Shown here one piece after another: positions 16,428 to 23,714 of a DNA stretch of 64,000 nt (within the stretch, counting starts at the first letter, position 1; each line of letters begins with the position of its first letter). Source of the DNA: Rhizobium mesosinicum (lineage in GTDB: Bacteria > Pseudomonadota > Alphaproteobacteria > Rhizobiales > Rhizobiaceae); contig NZ_JAEUAK010000006.1 in the NCBI RefSeq assembly GCF_019511345.1, positions 248,001 through 312,000 on the forward strand, read 5' to 3'. A model generated the notes under the pieces. The model saw only the letters and a program-made list of their open reading frames with translations, was not told where the DNA came from and did no database searches. A program made the translations under genes and the position numbers.

Positions 16428-16740
16428 TTCCCGTCCTTGCTCTTAAGCTTCAATCGGGTATGGTCCACATCGGCTGAGGCCGCAGGCAACCGCGGCATAT
16501 ATATTTGTGCGTTTTCCCGACATCGCCTCTGCCGACCTTCCGGACGCGGCGTTTCTTGTCCGGGACTCTTTCAAGAATGCTCGCCAGCGGTCATTATCCC
16601 GCCGAGGTTTCGTTTCAGTCCCGGAGAAGTATCGCCGACGTTCCGACCCTTGGAGAACGCGGAAAAGATACTGCGGCGCCATGGTCGCGCAATGGCTGAG
16701 ATAGTGTGGTCGGGTGACCGTCACCCGCCTTGGAGACATG
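16428..16740. other. Leader region of cobS, no gene supported
   Basis: A 313-bp gap after the J-domain gene. It holds an AT-rich stretch (CATATATATTTGTG near 16496) that could be part of a promoter, and the palindrome at 16711-16727. Short open frames here lack ribosome-binding sites. I looked for a cobalamin riboswitch B12 box before cobS and do not see one. Confidence 0.5.
16711..16727. promoter_or_regulatory. 17-bp perfect palindrome just before the cobS ribosome-binding site
   Basis: CGGGTGAC (16711-16718), a central C, and GTCACCCG (16720-16727) are exact inverted repeats. The GGAG ribosome-binding site of cobS starts five bases later. As RNA it folds into a 6-bp hairpin with a 5-base loop; as DNA it could be an operator. 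Confidence 0.5.
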
Positions 16741-17733
16741 ATGAGCAAGATTGACCTTGATATTTCCGAACTGCCCGACACCACCGTTTCGGTCCGGGAG
16801 GTCTTCGGCATCGATTCCGACATTCGTGTGCCCGCCTACAGCAAGGGCGACGCCTATGTTCCGGATCTCGATCCCGACTATCTCTTCGACCGTGAGACGA
16901 CGCTCGCGATCCTCGCCGGCTTTGCCCACAACCGACGCGTGATGATCTCCGGCTACCACGGCACGGGTAAGTCTTCGCATATCGAGCAGGTTGCCGCCCG
17001 CCTCAACTGGCCGTGCGTGCGTATCAACCTCGACAGCCATGTCAGCCGTATCGATCTCGTCGGCAAGGATGCGATCGTCGTCAAGGACGGGCTTCAGGTC
17101 ACCGAATTCAAGGACGGCATCCTGCCCTGGGCCTACCAGCACAATGTCGCGCTCGTCTTCGACGAATATGATGCTGGCCGCCCGGACGTGATGTTCGTCA
17201 TTCAGCGGGTGCTGGAATCCTCCGGCCGCCTGACGCTGCTCGACCAGAGCCGTGTCATCCGTCCTCACCCGGCCTTCCGCCTGTTTGCGACCGCTAACAC
17301 CATCGGTCTTGGGGATACGACAGGCCTCTATCATGGCACGCAGCAGATCAACCAGGCACAGATGGACCGCTGGTCGATTGTCTCGACGCTGAATTATCTG
17401 CCGCACAACCACGAAGTGAATATCGTCGCCGCCAAGGTGAAGAGCTTCGGCAAGGACAAGGAAGGCCGCGATACGGTTTCCAAGATGGTTCGTGTTGCCG
17501 ATCTCACGCGCGCTTCGTTCATGAACGGTGATCTTTCCACGGTCATGAGTCCGCGTACCGTCATCACCTGGGCCGAGAATGCCGAGATTTTCGGCGATAT
17601 CGCCTTCGCCTTCCGGGTCACCTTCCTCAACAAGTGCGATGAGCTGGAGCGTCCTCTGGTGGCCGAGCACTATCAGCGCGCCTTCGGCGTGGAACTGAAG
17701 GAAAGCGCTGCCAACATCGTGCTGGGGGCTTAA
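16741..17733 (+). CDS. cobS: Aerobic cobaltochelatase subunit CobS
   Basis: The AAA+ subunit that, with CobT and CobN, inserts cobalt into hydrogenobyrinic acid a,c-diamide in the aerobic vitamin B12 pathway. The 330-aa product has Walker A GYHGTGKS (71-78) and Walker B LVFDE (138-142), then sensor and arginine-finger regions (ATANTIGLGD, QAQMDRWS). Start at 16741 (MSKIDLD) is supported by GGAG at 16732-16735; the ATG directly before it is too close to that site. cobT follows 12 bases later. cobN is not in this window. Confidence 0.96.
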   Translation: MSKIDLDISELPDTTVSVREVFGIDSDIRVPAYSKGDAYVPDLDPDYLFDRETTLAILAGFAHNRRVMISGYHGTGKSSHIEQVAARLNWPCVRINLDSHVSRIDLVGKDAIVVKDGLQVTEFKDGILPWAYQHNVALVFDEYDAGRPDVMFVIQRVLESSGRLTLLDQSRVIRPHPAFRLFATANTIGLGDTTGLYHGTQQINQAQMDRWSIVSTLNYLPHNHEVNIVAAKVKSFGKDKEGRDTVSKMVRVADLTRASFMNGDLSTVMSPRTVITWAENAEIFGDIAFAFRVTFLNKCDELERPLVAEHYQRAFGVELKESAANIVLGA

Positions 17734-17745
17734 GGCCAGTCGATC

Positions 17746-19647
17746 ATGGCATCTCGTGGTGACAATTCGAAAGCAAAGCCTGGTGCGCCCGTCGATGTCG
17801 AGCCGTTGCGGCGGGCGATAACGGGGTGCGTGCGCGCGATCGCGGGCGATGACCAGGTCGAGGTAGCCTTCGCCAATGAGCGTCCCGGCATGACGGGCGA
17901 GCGTATCCGTCTGCCGGAACTTTCCAAGCGCCCGACGGCGCATGAGCTGGCGGTGACGCGCGGGCTCGGCGATTCGATGGCACTGCGTATTGCCTGTCAC
18001 GACGAGAAGGTCCATTCCAGCATGGCGCCGCAAGGCTCCGATGCCCGGGCGATCTTCGATGCCGTCGAGCAGGCGCGCGTAGAATCGATCGGTTCGCTGC
18101 GGATGGAAGGCATGGCCGCCAACCTGCGTTCGATGACAGAGGAGAAATACGCCAAGGCGAATTTCACCGGCATCGAACGGCAGGAAGACGCGCCGGTCGG
18201 CGAAGCCGTTGCGATGATGGTGCGCGAGAAGCTCACCGGTCAGAAACCGCCGGCTTCCGCCGGAAAGGTTCTCGATCTCTGGCGGTCCTTCATCGAAGAG
18301 AAGGCGGGCAGCGAGCTCGATAATCTCTCCGGTGTCATCAACGACCAGCAGGCTTTCTCGAAGGTCATCCGCAACATGCTATCGGCTATGGAAATGGCCG
18401 AGGAATATGGCGATGACGACAGCAACCCCGATTCCGATGACCAGTCAAACGAGGACGATCAGCCGACCGGCGACGAGCAGAACGAGGATGAGGTCGATGA
18501 GGATGCCGGCAGCGATGCCGCACCGGTCGAAGACAGCGAAGTCGCTGACGAGCAGATGGAGGACGGCGAAACCGAAGGCGCCGAAATCTCCGACGACGAC
18601 ATGATGGAAGAAGGCGACGACGATTCGGAGACGCCTGGCGAAACCCGCCGCCCGAACACGCCGTTTGCCGATTTCAATGAAAAGGTCGATTACCACGTCT
18701 ATACGGAGGAATTCGACGAGATCATCACGGCCGAAGAGCTCTGCGATGCCGCCGAACTCGAGCGCCTGCGCGCTTTCCTCGACAAGCAGCTGGCGCATCT
18801 GCAAGGTGCTGTCGGTCGTCTCGCCAACCGCCTGCAGCGCAAGCTGATGGCACAGCAGAACCGTTCCTGGGATTTCGATCTCGAGGAAGGTTATCTCGAT
18901 ACGGCCCGCCTGCAGCGCATCATCATCGATCCGACGCAGCCGCTTTCCTTCAAGATGGAGCGCGATACGCAGTTCCGCGATACGGTCGTGACATTGCTGA
19001 TCGACAATTCCGGCTCCATGCGCGGCCGCCCGATCACTGTTGCCGCGACCTGCGCCGATATCCTGGCGCGCACGCTGGAGCGCTGCGGCGTCAAGGTGGA
19101 AATCCTCGGCTTCACGACGAAGGCCTGGAAGGGCGGTCAGGCACGCGAGAACTGGCTTGCCAACGGCAAGCCGCAGACGCCAGGCCGTCTCAACGACCTG
19201 CGTCACATCGTCTACAAGTCGGCCGATGCCCCATGGCGGCGCGCGCGCACCAATCTCGGCCTGATGATGCGCGAGGGCCTGCTCAAGGAAAACATCGATG
19301 GCGAGGCGCTGATCTGGGCGCATAACCGGCTGCTGGCGCGGCGTGAGCAGCGCCGCATCCTGATGATGATTTCGGATGGCGCGCCGGTCGATGATTCCAC
19401 GCTTTCGGTCAATCCAGGCAATTATCTGGAGCGGCATCTGCGCGCCGTGATCGAGCAGATCGAGACGCGTTCTCCGGTCGAGCTTCTGGCAATCGGCATC
19501 GGTCACGATGTGACGCGCTATTATCGCCGTGCCGTGACGATCGTCGATGCAGACGAGCTTGCCGGCGCAATGACGGAGCAGCTTGCCGGGTTGTTCGAGG
19601 ATCATGCCGCGCAGCCGCGCGGTGGCCGCCTGCGCCGCGCTGGCTGA
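17746..19647 (+). CDS. cobT: Aerobic cobaltochelatase subunit CobT
   Basis: Partner of CobS in the cobalt-inserting complex. The 633-aa product has an N-terminal helical domain (1-215), a very acidic low-complexity linker (about 222-300, runs of Asp and Glu), and a C-terminal von Willebrand A domain whose MIDAS begins DNSGSM (420-425) and continues with SDGAP. The VWA/AAA+ pairing resembles Mg-chelatase ChlD/ChlI. Length and layout are as expected for rhizobial CobT. Co-transcribed with cobS. Confidence 0.96.
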   Translation: MASRGDNSKAKPGAPVDVEPLRRAITGCVRAIAGDDQVEVAFANERPGMTGERIRLPELSKRPTAHELAVTRGLGDSMALRIACHDEKVHSSMAPQGSDARAIFDAVEQARVESIGSLRMEGMAANLRSMTEEKYAKANFTGIERQEDAPVGEAVAMMVREKLTGQKPPASAGKVLDLWRSFIEEKAGSELDNLSGVINDQQAFSKVIRNMLSAMEMAEEYGDDDSNPDSDDQSNEDDQPTGDEQNEDEVDEDAGSDAAPVEDSEVADEQMEDGETEGAEISDDDMMEEGDDDSETPGETRRPNTPFADFNEKVDYHVYTEEFDEIITAEELCDAAELERLRAFLDKQLAHLQGAVGRLANRLQRKLMAQQNRSWDFDLEEGYLDTARLQRIIIDPTQPLSFKMERDTQFRDTVVTLLIDNSGSMRGRPITVAATCADILARTLERCGVKVEILGFTTKAWKGGQARENWLANGKPQTPGRLNDLRHIVYKSADAPWRRARTNLGLMMREGLLKENIDGEALIWAHNRLLARREQRRILMMISDGAPVDDSTLSVNPGNYLERHLRAVIEQIETRSPVELLAIGIGHDVTRYYRRAVTIVDADELAGAMTEQLAGLFEDHAAQPRGGRLRRAG

Positions 19648-19668
19648 TACAGTCCGGGGAAACACCGC

Positions 19669-20667
19669 ATGGCGTTTGAAAACCTGTCTCGCGCGGCTCT
19701 GGTCGTCCTCGGCCTCGCGACAGGCTTGTCAGTCGCTCATGCGGGCGAGCCTGCGACGATCGTCAGCCGCAAGATTTCGGATTTCCATATCGGTCGGGAC
19801 GAAACCCGTTTCGGTCCGCTGGAATTTATCGGCGGGCTGGAGATGGTGTCGAGCAATTCGCTCTTCGGCTCGCTTTCTTCCATCCGCATGCGCCCTGACG
19901 GCAAGAGTTTCGTCGGCGTTCTCGATACCGGGCAATGGCTGACGGGCAACATCGAACGCGACGCCATGGGCAGGCTGTCCGGGCTTTCCGATGTCGAAAT
20001 CACGCCGATGCGGGATCGGGTTGGCCGGACCTATGAGGGCAAGGGGCATATGGATGCCGAAGGCCTCGCGCTGGATGGCGACCGGATTCTGGTTTCCTTC
20101 GAACAGTATCATCGCGTCGACGTCTATCCGGATCCAGGTTTTCTCGACTCGCGATCCCTGTCGACGGTCGGGATCCTCATTCCACGTGACGAGATGCGGT
20201 CAAACCGCGGGATTGAAACAGTTGTCATAGCCCCCGCCTCGAGCCCGCTGAAAGGCGCGCCCGTAATTGTGGCGGAGCGTAGCCTAGACGAGGACGGCAA
20301 CCGGCTTGCGGCCATTCTGAGCGGCCCGCTGAAGGGGCAGTTCACGGTCGAGGAGGATGGCAGCTTCGATGTGACCGACGGTGCCTTCCTGCCGGATGGC
20401 GACCTGCTGCTGCTGGAGCGGCGCTTCAATATGGCCGAAGGCATCGGCATGCGCATCCGCCGTATCAAAGAGGCGGATATCAAACCTGGCGCCATTGTGA
20501 ATGGGGAACTGCTCGTCGAGGGCAATTTCAACTACAATATCGACAATATGGAAGGGCTCGATGCCTTCCAGGCGGCCGATGGCACGACGCATGTCATCCT
20601 GGTGTCTGACGACAATCACTCCATCCTGCAGCGCAATCTGATGCTGGAGTTCCGACTCATCGATTGA
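19669..20667 (+). CDS. Exported phytase-like (esterase-like) beta-propeller protein
   Basis: A 332-aa product with a signal peptide (SRAALVVLGLATGLSVAHAG, cleavage near residue 25). The rest fits the esterase-like activity of phytase family (Phytase-like): FIGGLEMVSSNSLFGSLSS, DGKSFVGVLDTGQWLTG, KGHMDAEGLALDGDRILVSFEQ, GIETVVIAP, DGDLLLLERRF, NMEGLDAFQ and LVSDDNHSILQRNLMLEFRL. These repeats suggest a beta-propeller in the periplasm. True phytase activity is not shown for the family. It begins 21 bases after cobT, but no link with cobalamin is known. Confidence 0.85.
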   Translation: MAFENLSRAALVVLGLATGLSVAHAGEPATIVSRKISDFHIGRDETRFGPLEFIGGLEMVSSNSLFGSLSSIRMRPDGKSFVGVLDTGQWLTGNIERDAMGRLSGLSDVEITPMRDRVGRTYEGKGHMDAEGLALDGDRILVSFEQYHRVDVYPDPGFLDSRSLSTVGILIPRDEMRSNRGIETVVIAPASSPLKGAPVIVAERSLDEDGNRLAAILSGPLKGQFTVEEDGSFDVTDGAFLPDGDLLLLERRFNMAEGIGMRIRRIKEADIKPGAIVNGELLVEGNFNYNIDNMEGLDAFQAADGTTHVILVSDDNHSILQRNLMLEFRLID

Positions 20668-20741
20668 GGACCGTCGAACGGGTGTCATAACTTTGCGCTA
20701 TGCGGGCCGTCCTTTTCGACATCAGCCTTTGAGAGCGTACC

Positions 20742-21293
20742 ATGCACATCCACATCACGGGAGCGTCGGGCTCCGGCACGACCACGCTTGGCCTTGCGCT
20801 GGCCGAGTTGCTCGGCATCCGTCATCTCGATACCGATCATTTCTTCTGGATGCCGACCGATCCGCCCTTCACGACGCAGCGCGAGGTTGGGGCGCGTATC
20901 GCGATGCTCAGGCAGGAAGCTTTGCCCGATGCCGGCTGGGTGCTCTCCGGCTCGGCAATGAAATGGGGCTCGGAATTCGAGCCGCTTTACGATCTGGTCG
21001 TCTTTCTGAGGATCGATCCCGTCGCACGTATGGAGCGCATCCGCAGGCGCGAGGAGGAGCGGTACGGCGATAGGATCAGGCCCGGTGGCGACATGGCGGT
21101 GAAAAGCCGCGAATTCATGGAATGGGCGGGGAGCTACGATACGGCGGGACCGGAACGCCGAAGTCTCGTTGGGCATGAGGAGTGGCTGAAGACGCTGACG
21201 AAGCCAATCCTGCGGCTCGATTCATCACGGCCTGTCGGAGAACTCGTTGCGGAGGTGCTGAGCCATCCGGCGGTCATTGCAAGGCGCCCTTAG
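20742..21293 (+). CDS. Adenylate kinase-like P-loop protein
   Basis: A 183-aa P-loop protein starting MHIHITGASGSGTTT. The loop reads GASGSGTT (7-14), where the usual lysine of Walker A (GKT/GKS) is replaced by Thr. HLDTDHFFW (about 27-35) and RIDPVARMERIRRREEERYG with a lid-like Arg cluster resemble small-molecule kinases related to adenylate and shikimate kinase, often annotated just as AAA family ATPase. Substrate unknown. Its TAG stop at 21291-21293 immediately precedes the RIME-like repeat. Confidence 0.75.
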   Translation: MHIHITGASGSGTTTLGLALAELLGIRHLDTDHFFWMPTDPPFTTQREVGARIAMLRQEALPDAGWVLSGSAMKWGSEFEPLYDLVVFLRIDPVARMERIRRREEERYGDRIRPGGDMAVKSREFMEWAGSYDTAGPERRSLVGHEEWLKTLTKPILRLDSSRPVGELVAEVLSHPAVIARRP

Positions 21294-21396
21294 AGCGCCG
21301 TGCGTCCATTCGGACGCACAAAGGACGCTCTAACTCTTTGAATCTACGCATCAGGCTTTCCGAAAATCGATTCCGATTTTCGGGCCGATGCTGTAG
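21294..21396 (+). repeat. RIME-like intergenic mosaic repeat, copy 1
   Basis: A 103-bp element also found at 31660-31762, 95 of 103 positions identical, same length and orientation. It contains two hairpins: 8-bp arms GTGCGTCC/GGACGCAC around ATTC, and 10-bp arms CCGAAAATCG/CGATTTTCGG around ATTC. Length and the two palindromes match what I remember of RIME1 of rhizobia. It lies between the P-loop gene stop and the VUT gene. Confidence 0.85.
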
Positions 21397-21435
21397 TCGT
21401 CGTGAGATCTTCGGCTAGTGCGCAACGGCTTGTGC

Positions 21436-21466
21436 GGACTGGCTGCAGCAAGCCTACAGCCAGTCC
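21436..21466. repeat. Inverted repeat, possible terminator
   Basis: GGACTGGCTG (21436-21445) and CAGCCAGTCC (21457-21466) are perfect 10-bp arms with an 11-base loop. There is no T-run after it on either strand, so it may be a stabilising hairpin rather than a terminator. Convergent region between the P-loop gene and the VUT gene. Confidence 0.5.
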
Positions 21467-21588
21467 GTCCAGCATTCATGGTCAGAGCGTTTTCCTGGGC
21501 CGCTCAGCCAGAAATGATCCCATCCAAAGCGAGGAGCAAGGTGGGGAATTCAGAGATTCCGATCCTGCGGTGGATTGCAGGCTGGTCT

Positions 21589-22224
21589 TTACCGCGCAAC
21601 GGCCGACTGCATGGGGCGCAGCACGTTCATGAGGGCGCCATAGGGCAGCAGCATCACCAGGCCGACAAGCATCTTTACCGCGAAATCGCCGAGTGCCCAG
21701 GAGAACCAGCGCGGAGCTTCCGTCGAGAGGACACCGAAGATCGGCGCGTTTTCCAGCGCGAAGGGTTCGTTCGGGCCGAGGAAGACGAAGAAGGCGGCGA
21801 AGGACAGCGAGAAGAACATCACGGTGTCCAGCGCCGAACCGATCAATGAGCCGAGGAGCGGCGCGCGCCACCAGGCCTGACGGCGCAGGCGGTTGAAGAC
21901 AGCGATATCGAGAAGCTGGCCGGCGAGATAGGCGGAGCCGGAGGCGATTGCGATACGCGGAACCGAGGTGAAGAAAGAAAGCGCAACACCAACGACGAAG
22001 CCGGCGAAAACCACCTTACGCGCAGCCTGCGGGCCGAACTGGCGGTTCGTCAGATCGGTGATCAGGAAGGCGATCGGATAGGAGAAAGCGCCCCAGGTGA
22101 GAATGTCGGCAAGATTGATGCCGGCAATCGTGGCGTTCAGCGGAAACTGAACGAGGAAGTTAGAGGCGACGACGACAAGCGTCATCAGGGGGACATAGGC
22201 AAGCGTGTAGCGGGTCTTCAGCAT
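21589..22224 (-). CDS. VUT family queuosine precursor transporter
   Basis: A 211-aa inner-membrane protein of the YhhQ/VUT family (COG1738), which imports queuosine precursors such as preQ0 and preQ1. Six hydrophobic segments are visible, starting YTLAYVPLMTLVVVASNFLV; family signatures include ITDLTNRQFGPQAARKVVFAG, ASGSAYLAGQLLDIAVFNRL and GSLIGSALDTVMFF. Start chosen at ATG 22224 (MLKTRY), with AGGA at 22235-22232 seven bases upstream; a 24-residue upstream extension is open but implausible. The start region carries a preQ1-I-like pseudoknot (22221-22250), which fits the transported substrate. It lies downstream of rpmB behind a probable terminator. Confidence 0.9.
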   Translation of the reverse strand: MLKTRYTLAYVPLMTLVVVASNFLVQFPLNATIAGINLADILTWGAFSYPIAFLITDLTNRQFGPQAARKVVFAGFVVGVALSFFTSVPRIAIASGSAYLAGQLLDIAVFNRLRRQAWWRAPLLGSLIGSALDTVMFFSLSFAAFFVFLGPNEPFALENAPIFGVLSTEAPRWFSWALGDFAVKMLVGLVMLLPYGALMNVLRPMQSAVAR

Positions 22225-22250
22225 TTTTTTATCCTGGGTGATGCCACCAG
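22221..22250 (-). promoter_or_regulatory. Candidate preQ1-I-type riboswitch overlapping the VUT start codon
   Basis: Read on the minus strand from 22250: CUGG (P1 5' strand), UG, GCAU (P2 5' strand), CA, C, CCAG (P1 3' strand, 22237-22234), then the A-rich linker GAUAAAAAA (22233-22225) and AUGC (P2 3' strand, 22224-22221). AUG is the start codon. The order of helices, the first-loop U, the C just before the P1 3' strand, and the 9-base A-rich linker ending in A match the preQ1-I aptamer layout. P1 covers part of the AGGA ribosome-binding site and P2 covers the start codon, so binding would block translation. Helices are short; this is a prediction. Confidence 0.6.
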
Positions 22251-22263
22251 TTCGAGTAAATTT

Positions 22264-22287
22264 CAGGCTGGAACGAGGGCCAGCCTG
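22264..22287 (-). other. Hairpin in the VUT leader
   Basis: CAGGCTGG and CCAGCCTG are perfect 8-bp arms (22264-22271, 22280-22287) around eight bases, 13 bases 5' of the preQ1-like element on the minus strand. It may be a second terminator hairpin after rpmB or a leader element; AAATTTACTC follows it. Confidence 0.5.
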
Positions 22288-22295
22288 GCAAAGCA

Positions 22296-22330
22296 AAAGG
22301 CTTGTCCGGGTATTATCCGTGCAAGCCTTT
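22296..22330 (-). terminator. Probable rpmB terminator
   Basis: Perfect 9-bp arms AAAGGCTTG (22296-22304) and CAAGCCTTT (22322-22330) with a 17-base loop, 29 bases past the rpmB stop on the minus strand, followed there by TTTGCTTTG. The T-run is short, so some read-through into the VUT gene is possible. Confidence 0.6.
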
Positions 22331-22359
22331 CAAAGCTTTAGAAGGACGTTGGCCGAAGC

Positions 22360-22656
22360 TTAAGCAGCAGCGGCTTCAGCGGTCTTCTTGACAATCTGAC
22401 GACGCAGCAGACGGGCGCGCATCGAAAGTTCGCCTTCGTTTGCCTTGAGCAGGAAGGCATCGAGGCCGCCACGATGCTCGACGGAACGAAGAGCAGCAGC
22501 CGAAACGCGAAGACGGTAACGCTGGCCGAGCGCGTCGGAGATCAGCGTAACCTGGCACAGGTTCGGGAGGAACCGGCGCTTGGTCTTGTTGTTGGCATGG
22601 CTGACATTGTTACCAGTCAGGACTGCCTTGCCGGTCAATTCGCACATGCGGGACAT
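22360..22656 (-). CDS. rpmB: 50S ribosomal protein L28
   Basis: A 98-aa ribosomal protein beginning MSRMCELTGK, with GNNVSHANNKTKRRFLPNL, the conserved core of L28. The frame stays open 80 codons upstream, but L28 always starts at this methionine. The C-terminal extension (AFLLKANEGELSMRARLLRR to KKTAEAAAA) is typical of alphaproteobacterial L28. Of the four N-terminal zinc cysteines found in some bacteria only Cys5 is present, so this is the zinc-free form. It stands alone, with its own terminator. Confidence 0.96.
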   Translation of the reverse strand: MSRMCELTGKAVLTGNNVSHANNKTKRRFLPNLCQVTLISDALGQRYRLRVSAAALRSVEHRGGLDAFLLKANEGELSMRARLLRRQIVKKTAEAAAA

Positions 22657-22897
22657 GGAACACCTATTCTTGTTTTTCTCGGGCCATTGAATGACAATCC
22701 GGCAACAACCGGCTGCGCGATCCATCAGGCCATGATTGGAAAGTTGCGGTTCTATAGTCAGACCGGTCGCGCGCGTCAAGCCAAACCTTGGCCTTTCCCG
22801 CAATTCTGTCAAAAAGCTGCTGTTTTCTTCGCAATGCGGCAGGAGTATAGACCGCAGTTCAAGGGCGCACTCGGCCCGGCAAGACAAGGCTCTCACT

Positions 22898-23680
22898 ATG
22901 GCTCACCTTGGCAGACAGATATTGGTTTCGGCATTTGCGGTGCTCCTGGCCCAGCCGGCCGGTGCGAGCGAAGTACAGCATCGCACGGAATATAAGGTGG
23001 CCCTTGCCGGCCTGACGATCGCGCGCGCCGCCTTCCTCACGAAGATCGAAGACGATCACAGCTACAATATTGACGGCGATATCAAGTCGGCCGGTCTTGC
23101 CGATCTTGTGACCGACATCCTGGCCAAGACCAGTGTCAGCGGCGTTGTGCGCAATGACAGGCTGCAAGCGGCGAAATACGTTCTCTATTATAAGAAAGGC
23201 AAGAAGGCGCGGACTTATGAGGTCAGCTACCGCAACGGCGACATCGTTTCGGCCACCACGACGCCTGAGCCACGCAGGCCGAAAGAGTGGATTCCGGTAA
23301 CGCAGAGTGACATGCGCTCTGTGCTTGACCCGATCTCCGGTCTCATCTTCACCGGTGATACGAATGTCTGCTCACAGAAGCTGCCGATCTTCGACGGCGA
23401 GACGCGCATGGACCTCGTGCTTTCGCCGAAGGGCGACGAAGATTTCTCGACGGATGGGTTCAAAGGCAAGGCGACTGTCTGCGGCGTGCGCTTCGTTCCG
23501 CGCTCCGGTTACAAGAAGGGCCGCAAGGATCTCGTCTATCTCAGCAAGAGCAATCGCATGGAAATTTGGTTTGCCAAGGCGGAGGCGGCAAATGTATATG
23601 CTCCGGTCTACGTCCGCATTCCCACGGAATACGGTACGGTGACGATCACGGCTGTGAAATACGGCCGCGTGAACAGCTGA
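22898..23680 (+). CDS. Exported DUF3108 protein
   Basis: A 260-aa product. ATG at 22898 with AAGG just upstream gives a signal peptide (RQILVSAFAVLLAQPAGA, cleavage near residue 24). The mature part fits DUF3108: EYKVALAGLTIARAAFLTKI, GLADLVTDILAKTSVSG, TYEVSYRNGDIVSATTTPEP, DPISGLIFTG, the paired cysteines in NVCSQKLPIFDGETRMDLV and TVCGVRF, and a C-terminal APVYVRIPTEYGTVTITAV. The fold is a beta-rich periplasmic domain of unknown role. The gene diverges from rpmB across 241 bp. Confidence 0.83.
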   Translation: MAHLGRQILVSAFAVLLAQPAGASEVQHRTEYKVALAGLTIARAAFLTKIEDDHSYNIDGDIKSAGLADLVTDILAKTSVSGVVRNDRLQAAKYVLYYKKGKKARTYEVSYRNGDIVSATTTPEPRRPKEWIPVTQSDMRSVLDPISGLIFTGDTNVCSQKLPIFDGETRMDLVLSPKGDEDFSTDGFKGKATVCGVRFVPRSGYKKGRKDLVYLSKSNRMEIWFAKAEAANVYAPVYVRIPTEYGTVTITAVKYGRVNS

Positions 23681-23714
23681 CGGAGCTAGCGCAAGTCTCC
23701 GCGAGGGGGATGGC

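Noticed and set aside
16507..16704. Possible 65-aa gene before cobS
   Set aside because: No Shine-Dalgarno, Arg-rich with no recognisable fold, and it overlaps the leader with the palindrome. Not kept, though conservation could be checked.
16428..16740. Cobalamin riboswitch before cobS
   Set aside because: No B12 box (GCCACTG-like) or matching stems could be found; the pduO leader is also too short (15 bases after HIG1).
16615..18033. A 472-codon minus-strand frame across cobS
   Set aside because: Shadow of cobS and cobT, which are unmistakable.
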